Assembly (NCBI RefSeq): GCF_020184175.1 | Contig: NC_065532.1 | Span: 6,696,001 to 6,760,000 of the forward strand | Origin: Aphis gossypii | Lineage: Eukaryota > Arthropoda > Insecta > Hemiptera > Aphididae | Length of the DNA: 64,000 bases | Direction of reading: 5' to 3' | Part shown: positions 1 to 11,116 of the stretch, piece by piece | Layout: every line of letters starts with the position of its first letter | How positions within the stretch are numbered: position 1 is the stretch's first letter | Position numbers and translations under genes: made by a program | The notes under the pieces: generated by a model | What the model saw: only the letters and a program-made list of their open reading frames with translations | Told to the model about the DNA's origin: nothing | The model's database searches: none

Positions 1-2289
1 AAGTTAAAATTAACTTAACTTTAACTTTTTAACTCGTTTATGCCCAGGCTTGATTATAAGTGTGTTATTTGTTTAAAGTCATAGCAATTCTATACTAAAT
101 ACTAATGCTTCATAATAATATTTATCTATAGATTGAATGAAGTATGCTCTTGGTAAGATGAGTACCAGTCAGATTTCAACTAATGAAGACAATTTTCCAA
201 CAACAACGGCCGCTAAACGTACAAATTGTGTTGTACGCGGTAATATTAAATAAATTGTATCAAATTATTGTGATTTACGAGTTATTCGTATTTTATCTCC
301 GCCTTTCTATTAAGCATAACTTTTATCATATGTATATTATTTAGGCATTTACAATTTTTTTCTGTCTAATCATATTATATCTATTATAGAACTTTGAGAA
401 TTCGTTGTGGGTATTATTTCTGACTTGCTTCAATAGTTCCCGGACGAGTTTGTCAAAATCAAATTTCAAGCATTGCCGCGTCGTCGATCGACCGTGTGAT
501 AATTTATAGTTTAAATATTGCACGCATAATATTATATAATTATAATTCGGCCATGCCTACACCCTATCTCACAGTCATGAGTCTGCCGCGTGCAGATAGA
601 ACGGGATGGGTGCGCGCCTGCGTACTTACCTATGTATGTATATTATAATATACTCATGTAATATTATGGCTGTCGAATGCCAGACAGCCGAATCAATTCT
701 ATCACGGGCAACATATATAGCATAATATATTATTAACATCGTTTGTCGAATTATTATTAACGAGACTTGAACGATTGTTTTCACTTGTGTTCGGTCTTAC
801 GACACATACTCTGTAAACACACACTCCATAATGTGATCCATACCAATACGTCAAGTTTGGTGCGTGCTTGCGCGTGTACGGTACATTGATACGCATATTA
901 TATATTAAATATATATATTATTATGCGTGTGTATACTTAAATATCGTTCGCAATGCCAACCGTCATCGTTATAAACGAAATAATCTAATTTATCGTATCG
1001 ACAGCGATACAACAGCACAGGTCAAACACAACGCAAATTGAGACACCGGGACGTCTGGCATCCGGTCTGATCGAGGCACACGCGCGTTGCACACACGATT
1101 TGTTAAGCAATAATAATATTATTATATAGCGGTGCCGTATGGGCTCCAGTATGGCACCGATCGTCCGAATAAGATATCGCGGTCGCGGACTGTCAGTTTT
1201 GTTGGCGTTTTCGAAACCACTCGAAAATCACGTCAGCAAACCTATATATAATAATATTATAATATCGTCGATGGCTGCGGTGGCGACGTAGAAGAACGCG
1301 AAGCGCGTAGTAAATTCTAAAATACCAATGAAGTCTTATTTATTATTATTAATATTGTTTTATTATTATTTTTTTTTATTTTACCATTCTTAATACGTAT
1401 TGTTAAGTGCCTTGCGCTGTGTTAAAATGGTATACTTTCAGTCAAATCCCATATAGAATATAGATTTGTAAAATCGTATTTTTTATCCAAAATGGCTAAA
1501 TATTTTTGAAAGCTATTATAAACTATTCGAAACATAAGTGTTAAATAACGTTGATACGACGAATGACAAAATAAAATGGTACATTTTAATAGTAATAATA
1601 ATACATTTTGATATATCATATCTGTGTTCGTTGTATTTTCATTTTTTTTTTTTTTTTTTGAGGTTCACTATTACAATCAAATATCAGATGGATGGGTTAT
1701 AGGTATATTCTGTTTAAATAAAGAATAATTTATAATAATATGTGATGTAAAAAAAGTTCATTTGTCGTGCACATAATTATAGCTACGCTCGTTGCTCTCT
1801 CTCTCTCTCTATATTTTATTTTATAAAATCTAAAATAATGAATAATTCTTGATTTTTGAACATTATTTATACTATTTACGCCCTTTTTCTATTTTGTTTA
1901 CATCTAAATTGTGAATAGGTTGAGATTTTCAATCATCATAAGAGTTTAAAAAACATATTGATACCGTAAATAGAAATGCAGTTGAAACTTGAAATCGTGG
2001 TCTTAAATACGAAGGCGTAAACACAAATATCGTTAATACGAGATTATGGCTATTGATTCATTCGTGAGTTATGTGGTTTTAATACTATCATGGTTTATTG
2101 TAGACCGTATTATATATTTTGTAATCTCTTACAGAGTAAAATTGACGAAAACAGTAAAAACAAAAAACCATCCATCATCGCGGTGAATTACCGATGAACA
2201 ATAGTTAACTATACTTTCGATCTTGACGTTTTAGAAGGTCCATTGAAAAAATTAAACAAACTTCAGACGTTACAACAGCTATAATAGAA
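1..2289. other. AT-rich non-coding DNA
   Basis: No convincing coding frame. The stretch holds CpG-containing patches around 540-640 and 1020-1300, an 18-base T run at 1642-1659 and a short CT repeat at 1795-1810. It reads like intergenic or intron sequence. Confidence 0.6.
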
Positions 2290-2383
2290 GTGCGAGCGTG
2301 TGTGCGTTAATGAGTTTACGGGCCTCGGCGGTGCACGGATCAATTTGACATTTAGACGGCAGCTGCAGCACCTAACCTATCCG
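2290..2383 (+). other. Possible non-coding first exon ending at a splice donor
   Basis: A relatively GC-rich stretch ends in CCG followed by GTGAGT at 2384-2389, a near-consensus donor. No reading frame with a good ATG runs into the donor, so if transcribed it would be an untranslated exon. No promoter element is obvious upstream. A chance donor is quite possible. Confidence 0.18.
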
Positions 2384-2827
2384 GTGAGTGGGTCGGTGTT
2401 GAAAATTGTTTTTAAATATAATATTATACGTGATAATGTGTTTATTTATTATGTGTATGTATGTTATGCGTAATGCACTTATAGATAACCGATCGCCCTT
2501 TTTCTGTCAATGAAACGGAACCCCCGGGCCACCATGTGTAATGTATATAAACACAGTATATATTATAGCAATTAAATTGCATTTTATCTCCTCGCAATAA
2601 TTATATTATATTGTTATTAAAATAAACACGGAACAAGCGCAAAAAAAGTTCATGGTCGCGATAAAATGCAACGTTATTTATTATCCTTATCCTTCACCCC
2701 GCGTGGCCGTTGAGCACTGTTGCTGTAGTGGACCGTTGTAGAAACTAGGTCGAAACGAACGGTGGATAAACGAAATGAAAATAATAAAATAAAAAAATGA
2801 TTGAAGGGAAATAATGAATATGCATAC

Positions 2828-2829
<2 letters not shown>

Positions 2830-2875
<46 letters not shown>
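2830..2875. repeat. (CA)n microsatellite
   Basis: About 22 uninterrupted CA units. Open frames across it (poly-Thr-His or poly-Val-Cys) are artefacts of the repeat. Confidence 0.97.
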
Positions 2876-2876
<1 letters not shown>

Positions 2877-5582
2877 TACACCTTATATATATTATATTAT
2901 ATATATATACATAAATCAATCGCGATAAATCCAAATTACGCACGACTGTTTTACGGTATGAAAAATATAATTATTAACAGTTTGTTGCGCAATGCAATAA
3001 TGCAGTGTACCCCATTGTGTTATTGTGAATAGGTATACCTACTCGCGGAGTGCGGGCGACTTGAACGATCGTGAGCGAGTTAAAGTATGAAATATTTATT
3101 ATCGATTACTGCGATCGATTAAAAATAATACATATAACCAACTTTGGTCAACGTTTTTACGATATTGTAAATCGTAATATTGTTATCCATAACAATCGTA
3201 ATACTTTGTACACGCAATTCGTAATCAGGTAGCTGCGGTTAGCTTATACGAAATGTATATAATTGTTATATTGGCTGTGGTTGTGTATATTGCGTTTTAA
3301 ACGTAGGTAGTCGTCTTTACGTCGATCTTTTACGTTTACACATCGTTTCAATTCGGTACGTGTAACTCATTAAAGATATTTTGTCAATTATATATCTATT
3401 ATATACCGAACAATGGACATCTGTCAGAGTCGAGTGACTTGTCAATAACAATACGTGCAAATTAAATGTACTCCGTAAAACTGAAAAGTACAATAAGATA
3501 TCGCTGTACGCGCCTATACCTATAAATAATATATAATATTACCAATAAGAAAAGGTTATCATTGACGCGCAGCGTTAAATTTGAAAGTGTTGGTTGCCGT
3601 GACTTTCGAAATCGGTTCTTAATGAAGTAGGTTGGTTTACAAAGTCAGCATATTAATATAAAGCGTAAAATTAAAAATTTCAGTAAATCCACGGCAGTCG
3701 GTTATTGCAACATTACAGTAACAAGACATTTGCGCTATGAAGAACGGATAGAATGAAAATAAACATAGCACGATATAACGATATCTAAAATCGCAATTGA
3801 CGCAGAAAGGCGACTTCATAAATGACCGGCAAAAGTCAGGTCAATCGAATGCATTAGTCACCTTATATGCGATTGCAGCAGGGCGTTTTCGTTATTATGG
3901 TAATAAGTGAAAACGGCTAGTGGAAAAATCAAAAAAACCTATTGTTTCTGCTGGTATTCTAGTAACTACAACTTGCGACTTTGCGGATCAATAGTAAAAA
4001 AGGTGCCCACAGAAAATGTTATATTGAAAGTTGATGACATAACTCATAAGGTACTAAATGTATATATTTAATGTAAATCCTTTCAAACTGCATGTAGCAA
4101 CTGCTGCCGAGAGTGAATCTAAAAAGAAAATAATAATATATTTTGACGGCTTTTATTGTTGACTATAATTACACGCAAAACTTCAAAATATTACAATGAT
4201 TCGACTAAGTTTCAATAACGTGTAAGTTACGAGTGTAGAGTGTATGCACACGCTTCAATTACAATCGGCGAACGAAGGTATGTACCGCAAAGTAAAATGC
4301 GATAATTTTTATTGGCATTATTATATCCTTGCACGATCCACGAGAATAATTATTCGACGATACAATTATACCTATATATATATATATATATACATTATAT
4401 GCTGCTATGGCGCCAGGAATTTCCGCGGCATACTATCGCTACGGTAAACATGATATTATAACGTATTATATAGGAATTTTGCAGTCGGATAGCACACGAA
4501 GTTGTCCACAGGACGTTATGAAACAACGTATCTAATGATATTATGTATTGTTATTAAAAATGTCGTAATAATAATAATTACTGCAAGACTGTGAATTGAG
4601 TGTATGAAAATACTTTAAAAACCCATTTTAATCTCAAAAAATGTACTATCAATTCTGAAAATACTCTAAAAACCTTGAAATTGCATTGAAATTTCAAAAA
4701 AAAATGTATACAAAATACATGAGTACAGTACGTTAGATTAATTATTTGTGAGCCTCTAGGCAATTAAAATTTCAGGGCCTTCAAGAAATAACTACTTATA
4801 TACATAGGTCTTTAATTTTACCGTCAAATAATTGAAATGATTAAAAATAATCAACAATTTTTTATAAATAAAATAGTACATTAATTAAATTGTATTGCTA
4901 AAACGCTTATTCGTTTACATAAAAGTATAAATAAATATTTTTATTATTTGTAATTAATATATACAAGGGCTATTATAACTTATTTATTTTGTATTTTGAT
5001 GTAGAAACAATAACTAGGAAATTGCTAATCAAATCTATCCTAACCGATCGTTCGCTAGATTAATAAAAGCACGTTTGATGCTGTACACAATGATAATTTT
5101 CATTGTCGTATCATCGATATAATATAAAATACAATATTATCAATAGTGGCCAGTAGATATTGATGCATAATAATTCGACTAATACGTAAGTAATCATACT
5201 GTAATACTATTTTATATTTACTTTTGACATTTTTTCCGTAAATCCATAAATTAAATATAATATAATAAAAAACAATAACATTTATTTTTCACGAGGCCTC
5301 TAAAATGAATGGGGTTCCTTGGTGTGAGTACAGGGTACGTAAATTATTTTCATAACGAAAATCAAACATTAATTCATGAAATTTTTTTAAAACGTTTTGA
5401 TAGACAGAGATTTTTGGAAATATCGAAAATAGTAAAAATGTTCAAACTTAATTCGTTAGTATACACGGTTCTATACAAGTTCTATACTATTTATTCAAAC
5501 AGTGTTTATAGAGTAAGCTAAAAATTAAGCATTATTATATAAATTTGTAGCCTTAATATCGCGATATATATATTGTATGCAG
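2876..5582. other. AT-rich non-coding DNA
   Basis: No supported gene. It contains short TA tracts, for example around 4374-4393, and scattered short frames of no coding character. Confidence 0.6.
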
Positions 5583-5718
5583 ATGACGGATTCGATGGTC
5601 CCAGTCATTGCATGACAGTCGGTAGTGTGGTGCGACGGTGTTTCGCGTTTTCTGCATCAGCGAAACGCACCGTGGTTCGGAAAATCGTCAATAGTCGGAT
5701 TCGCGACGACCGTGGTAG
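5583..5718 (+). CDS. Candidate internal exon, unknown protein
   Basis: The block starts after an acceptor (TTGTATGCAG) and ends at TAG followed by GTACGT, a good donor at 5719. One frame is open throughout and reads FDGPSHCMTVGSVVRR early and IVNSRIRDDRG near the end, basic and protein-like. It enters with two bases of a split codon and leaves with two bases. The next candidate exon at 6142 can supply the missing base, giving an in-frame join. A stem-forming palindrome (GTTTCGC/GCGAAAC) lies inside. No family recognised. An untranslated exon or chance open frame is also possible. Confidence 0.27.
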
Positions 5719-6141
5719 GTACGTTTTCATTATAAATCCGTGGCGGCAGAAATTGTCGCTTAGGAAAACTCGAATACGCACAAAAATATAATTATATCAT
5801 TATTATATTTATTTAGACAGTCGCACGCAGAATAGTCGCGGAAAGGGAGTGAGGACGGTGCACTATCTGCGACGTATCCGTGCCAAGGTTGATTCAAATG
5901 CCGTTTCGTTTGATATTTTGGGACTAGAAACGCGCTGAATCACGTCGGTAAATTAGTTTTTGAACGTAGTGAATATAATGATGACGACGACGACGACGAA
6001 GAATCCGTTATCGTCTGTTGTTATATATTGATCGAACGATGGGAACCTACGAGAGTCTGTCTGTATAATATGTTTATTGTGATTATTTTATTTAGTCGTA
6101 TTATTTTTATTTTCCTTTCCCGACCTTCTCTTACTCTGCAG

Positions 6142-6225
6142 AATGTCAGAATCACACTCGCGCCACAACGCAATCCCGACCGCGGCCGCAGCTCATTAGA
6201 ATCGCATTACGAAAGTGAAAACTGA
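6142..6225 (+). CDS. Candidate terminal exon behind a strong acceptor
   Basis: A long pyrimidine tract (TTTTCCTTTCCCGACCTTCT and onward) ends in CTGCAG at 6136-6141, one of the best acceptors in the window. Two frames are usable. Phase 0 reads NVRITLAPQRNPDRGRSS and stops at 6223-6225. The frame joined from the 5583-5718 exon reads MSESHSRHNAIPTAAAAH and stops near 6198. An AATAAA at 6515-6520 would fit a 3' end about 290 bases downstream. Which frame is used, or whether the exon is untranslated, cannot be settled here. No homologous family recognised. Confidence 0.33.
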   Translation, partial: NVRITLAPQRNPDRGRSSLESHYESEN

Positions 6226-8349
6226 GCAGGCGGAAGATCGCGCGTACGTCTAGGTAGTTAGATATCTGTAAAATACAGGCGTATAATGCCCTTTTCGCGT
6301 CTTGGGCAACGCGTCACGGAGGAAATTCGTTTCGTCCGACACAACTCGGTGAAGACCGCGACGATTGCGCAACCGTTGTCCGTTCTCATACCGCATAAAC
6401 TCATATAACACTTCCAAAACACGCTTTTTATAATCTCCTCGTCGCTCTGTCCCCCCGTGAAATTGTCAATGCACTATAGGTGTAAATGTACATGGCAGCC
6501 GGAACGCGTTTTGAAATAAAATCATTTTTGACACGCACCGCGAAAAATCAAAAAAAAAAATCATTTATTTAAGTAACAATAATACGCACCGAATCGCGAA
6601 TGGCGATTTAAGCACAAAACGAGACACGTGCGCGAAAGGCAAACTGTGGTCTAATAATAAATAATATTTTAATGTGACCTTGAGTCGGTAGTGCATGTAT
6701 GTTATAATACGCATAATATACATATATGCAATTGATATAATGTGTAGATTGTGGATACGATCTATTTGACCAACTATAATCCAACTAGTTTGACCAACTA
6801 ATTTTTTGGGGTTGATTTTTGTGATTTTGAGAAAAATTTTATTGTTGCGATATTATAATATAATATACTTATTAACTATAATTATAATTTTATCGTTTAA
6901 ACCATTGTTTTTAGACAGTCCGCTTAAGCATGAAAAATCGAACAAATAGTTTTAAAACGTTTAAAAATTTAAAATGTATAGAGTATGAATGGAATAAAAT
7001 GGTAAGATATATTTTGAAAAAGTTGTAAGTCTGTGTTTCATCTAAGCTTTATTAAGTTTAAATTCTTATATTATTGTTGTTTATTATTAAAAAATCTTGT
7101 TTAATATTCAATGCATATTATAATAATTATGTATTGGTTAAAATTTAAGCATATTTAATATTCTAAGGTAAATCATTTACCGTGCAGATGAAATTAATTC
7201 GGTTTAAGTGTAGGTACCAAGGTACCTCTACATCTATTAAATTATACGTGAAGTAAATGAAATATCTATAATAATTCAATTTATGAAAATATTTTGTAAC
7301 TATTCATTTTAACAAATATTAAAATATGTATAGTCATTTCTCATTTACATATTATAATAACAACATCTGTACGATATTTTGATATGTTAGTGATAATAGT
7401 TTTTTTTTTCACTAACACCTACATAATATATAAGTTAAAAGGTAATTTAGCACCTCATAACAGTTATCAAGAAAAGAAATGCAAAAAAAAAAAATGAATA
7501 TGAGTTGAGCTTTGTGCCTTACGATAATATATTCATATAACTGTTTGAATACAGTTGTAAGTTAATCTATTTTAATAAAAGATTATAGCGATGAAAACAT
7601 CCAAAATGACACATTGTATTAATATCATAAAGTTCTAACAAAGATAGTATTCCTACAATATTCCAAAGTCATATTTAAAAATATTTGAACAGAAAAAGAG
7701 TTGTTGGAGGGCATTACAAACTCAATGAAACACTGCATCAGGTACGTCTATCTAACGTAAAATGTATGATATTATAATGGGCAATGGGCAATGCGCGTGC
7801 TATAAGCGTGCGCTCTGCAGTAATAACTAATAATATTATTGCGACGTACCCATATTTTTATAGTTATGTGGTGGAATACTGTATTATAATATATTATATC
7901 TACGAACATTATTCCGACCGGTGTGAGTTATAATCCTGCTTATATAACAATATTATAATAGTGTACGAGCGGAGAGTAAATTGGCCCCCCGAGAGAGGAC
8001 CACGGGCGATCGTGACGTTTCTGCAGCAGCGATGCAAAAAAAAAATTAAAAATTAAAAAAAATAATAATATCGAGGGGGAGATACAAAAAACAGAGTTCG
8101 GTAGTTTCCGCAGGCTATCAACGCTATACATTAATGAAGCGTTTGCACATCGAGGGCCCGGATGACATTTCGGTACATACTCACCTAGAGTGAATATAGT
8201 GTAGACGTGTAGTGTAACATATTATAAACATTAAACATATATATGTAAACGTATATACAGAGAGAGAGAAACACACAAATAAGGTCAGACGTATATATAG
8301 AATATTTAGATACATATAATTAGAATATATAATATAATATAATATTATA
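6226..8349. other. Non-coding, possible 3' UTR then AT-rich DNA
   Basis: The first 300 bases could be 3' UTR of the preceding candidate. A minus-strand frame with ATG (MRYENGQRLRNRRGLHRVV, about 6252-6398) has no other support. A small hairpin lies at 7210-7234, built from TGTAGGTACC and GGTACCTCTACA. The remainder shows nothing recognisable. Confidence 0.5.
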
Positions 8350-9061
8350 CCGGGTGATTAACCAAAAATCCTATAATTCGAATTTTGACATTTGGAATTT
8401 CTAAATAGACGTCAAAATCAGATTTGTTTTGAGTATAAACTTCCATTTTCATTATAAATTATTTAGTGTATATAAATACACTATATTTTCTATATTTTTA
8501 ATTTTGATGTGCTTAATTCAAAATTAAAACTACCTAGTAGTTTTTTAGTTATTAAAATGCTATGCTAAGAAGTAAGAATAGTCCTAAATTGAACAAAAAT
8601 ATAAAGTAGATGTACCTAATACCAAGATCTAGTATATTTATTATATTTAGACTATTTTTACAAATTATAAATGTTGATAGATTAATATAATGAATTACTG
8701 AAATATTTAAATCGTCATAACCCTATATATCTTTCAAACCAATTAACATGAGACCTATAATAATAGTAGGTATAATCCTTAGTAAACAAAATAAACTGCT
8801 TAAAAACTACTCGTTTCAATTTTGATATCGCAATACGTTCAATGTTTTCTGAAGATATTTTTCGTTAAATAAAAAGGTTTTAAAAAATTAAAAGTTCATA
8901 CATCAGAAAAAAATACATTTTAAGAATAGTACTAAAAAGTTTCAAGATTTTGAAAATTGTTTCTAAATATATAATATGAAAATCTAAAAAATCAGATTTT
9001 GAATAACAACTACATTATTGAAGAAAAAAGGGGTGAAACTTGCATGGTGATAATTACCTTG
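8350..9061. mobile_element. Probable non-autonomous TA-flanked DNA transposon (MITE-like)
   Basis: The left end reads CCGGGTGATTAACC. The reverse complement of the right end reads CAAGGTAATTATCA, so the ends match at about 9 of 14 positions in inverted orientation. TA flanks both ends (8348-8349 and 9062-9063), as expected of Tc1/mariner-type insertion. The 700-base interior is AT-rich and has no transposase frame. Imperfect ends suggest an old copy. Inverted ends and TA flanks are seen; the superfamily is inference. Confidence 0.45.
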
Positions 9062-10036
9062 TATACTATGTATATATATATCGCTACTACCAAATAGACG
9101 GACTTACGGAGAAACAAATTGAGGCATGGCGTGCACGTGAATTATATGGAAAACCGAGAGCAGAAGCGCTGGTTTAGGTCAGTTTGGACAATGAATGTGG
9201 AGACGGAGGAGACAATTAGGGAGGGAAAAAATATTATCATCACGAAGCGGTCGCAATTATTCGCGGCACCGGTCACGACATAAACTACTTTGGGCAACGG
9301 CGTTGTACCTATGCTATAATAATAATAATAAAAAATAAACCCTTTGGCCATAAAACACCTGCGGACTATCGCCCAGCCGCGCCGTTGTCGTCGTTGTTGC
9401 CACACACATTGCAAGTATTATAATATTATCTTCTGTATTTGTGTGAGTGTGTGTTTAACCGTAGGCCTAGTTGCTACAGCAGCTACGGTACTGTATGACA
9501 TCTCAATCATAGTTCTTATGTAAACCAGTAGACCATAGGCTTGTTTTGTCGTTATAAAAAAAGACTAGAGAATTTTTAAACGGAAACGACTACATTAGTT
9601 TTCGAATAACTGAGATTAGAAACATTACTATTAATGAACTTTCATAACTGTGCCCTTCCGCTCTATAACAAATAATTATTAATACAATTACATATAAATG
9701 TATAATAATATATTAATATTACTTATTTTTTGATTGAATTAGAGTTGTTTTTAGGAATATTTAAACATTTTTGGTACACGGTGTAATAATATAATAGTGT
9801 GATATTGTCTTAAAAATAATTTAAAATCAAACGTCTTATTATTAAATATTGAAAATTTGGGGAGAGCGAGTCACATAGACCTAGGAATTTTGTGTGAGAC
9901 TTAGCAGTAACTGGTCAGTATAATAAATTGATGAAGACTACAAAAGTACAAACCCAATACGTCATCATCAATGTATGTTACAGTTGACAGCCAAATCATT
10001 TGCGGAACATATAGAGGTCACGGGGTGCAATATTTT
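9062..10036. other. Non-coding DNA
   Basis: A 90-codon minus-strand frame at 9142-9414 crosses an AAT run and has mixed character; I do not regard it as a gene. Nothing else is visible. Confidence 0.5.
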
Positions 10037-10333
10037 CTAGAATAATATTAGTTTCCCAAATGTGGGGCACAAAGCCATATTTTCTAAGACGCGAGTAAAC
10101 CCGGTTATATGTGAACATTTTACATTAGTGTGTTTCTGCGGAAAATCATAAAGCACGGATTTTTCAAACGAACCCGAAAGCTCATCGCACTGACTGCGCA
10201 TGAATGCTCTCTTAATTTTTTGCTTGTTCTTTTTTTTTTTTTTTTTGAATTGTCGGTCTTGGGCGTTTTGGATGAAGACGATGGCCCTATGAATACTGCA
10301 CACTTCGTGGGTATATCCTCTCGTCGTGACCAC
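10037..10333 (-). CDS. Candidate ORF, unknown; overlaps an open frame on the other strand
   Basis: A 98-codon open frame. Its C-terminal two thirds reads naturally (SQCDELSGSFEKSVLYDF, then KHTNVKCSHITGFTRVLEN) after a poly-Lys stretch encoded by an A run. The opposite strand is also open from 10130 to 10537. With an ATG at 10289 that frame encodes 82 residues, including a hydrophobic stretch IIVIAIAISIALVVTV encoded by an imperfect ATCGCC-type repeat (about 10362-10425). At most one strand is likely real. A transposon relic is possible. No domain recognised. Confidence 0.2.
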   Translation of the reverse strand: MVTTRGYTHEVCSIHRAIVFIQNAQDRQFKKKKKKNKQKIKRAFMRSQCDELSGSFEKSVLYDFPQKHTNVKCSHITGFTRVLENMALCPTFGKLILF

Positions 10334-10938
10334 GCGAGCATTATATTATATATACGCTGCCGTCATCGTCATCGCGTCATTATCGTCATCGCCATCGCCA
10401 TCTCCATCGCCCTCGTCGTGACCGTCTCGCGTGCCCGCGAATTAGGACCCGCACAGAACAGAGAATCTCTTCAGTCATTGTGTCGGCGGCGCGCGACTAG
10501 CCGCACAAAATTGACATGTAATATAATAATAATATAACTACCTACAGTGACGTGACCGTCGCCGCCGTCGCCATAACAACACCACGACTTCCTCTTGCAC
10601 CGACCATCGGGAGTCGTCCGCTTTCACACGATGAGACGTATACCATATATAATAATATAATTTACAACATATAACAAAAGCACCGACCGCGTGTTTCGAA
10701 ATACCGAACACAATTTACGTGTACACGTGAATTTCATCATGGCAAAAACACCGTAAGTATAATAGGCCAATACATTATATAGGCCTACTATAACTATAAA
10801 CATTCAAACCCGCAACACACAGGATAGGCCGCTGTCGTAAGCCGTAACGCGTATATACGATGAACGACACAAATATCATTGTAACAATGGTTTCGGACGA
10901 TTGTGTTATAATATGATATTATTATGTGATGTGGTGTA

Positions 10939-11012
10939 TTACTCGCCACAGGTGTTTATTAGTTTCTCGAGGTGGACGGCGACCGATTCATCACTTGAAA
11001 TCTCATCGTTGT
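10939..11012 (-). CDS. Candidate terminal exon, acidic C-terminus
   Basis: On the minus strand, GATCGCAG (acceptor) is followed by an open frame reading NDEISSDESVAVHLEKLI and then NTCGE and a stop at 10939-10941. The composition (acidic and Ser-rich, then amphipathic) and codon choice look coding. The upstream frame is closed by a TGA shortly before the acceptor, which fits an exon boundary but also a decayed fragment. No neighbouring exon could be joined. It could instead be the 3' end of a decayed transposase or retroelement ORF. Confidence 0.3.
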
Positions 11013-11116
11013 CTGCGATCCTCCTTCATACGTTACTGATACGCGTAAAATCAGTCTCAGGCTATGTAAACACGGGAAGAAATATCGAGTTCTCCATAGT
11101 AATAAATTCTATATAG

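Noticed and set aside
1250..1320. Minus-strand segment after TGGTATTTTAG reading TTRFAFFYVATAAIDD
   Set aside because: GC3-rich in part, but no donor and no neighbouring exon; too little to call.
2674..3032. Open frames on both strands across the CA repeat
   Set aside because: Frame length comes from stop-free CA/GT units; no other coding evidence.
10362..10425. Hydrophobic IIVIAIAISIALVVTV stretch as a membrane helix
   Set aside because: It is encoded by an imperfect ATCGCC-type simple repeat, so hydrophobicity may be incidental; kept only as a note.
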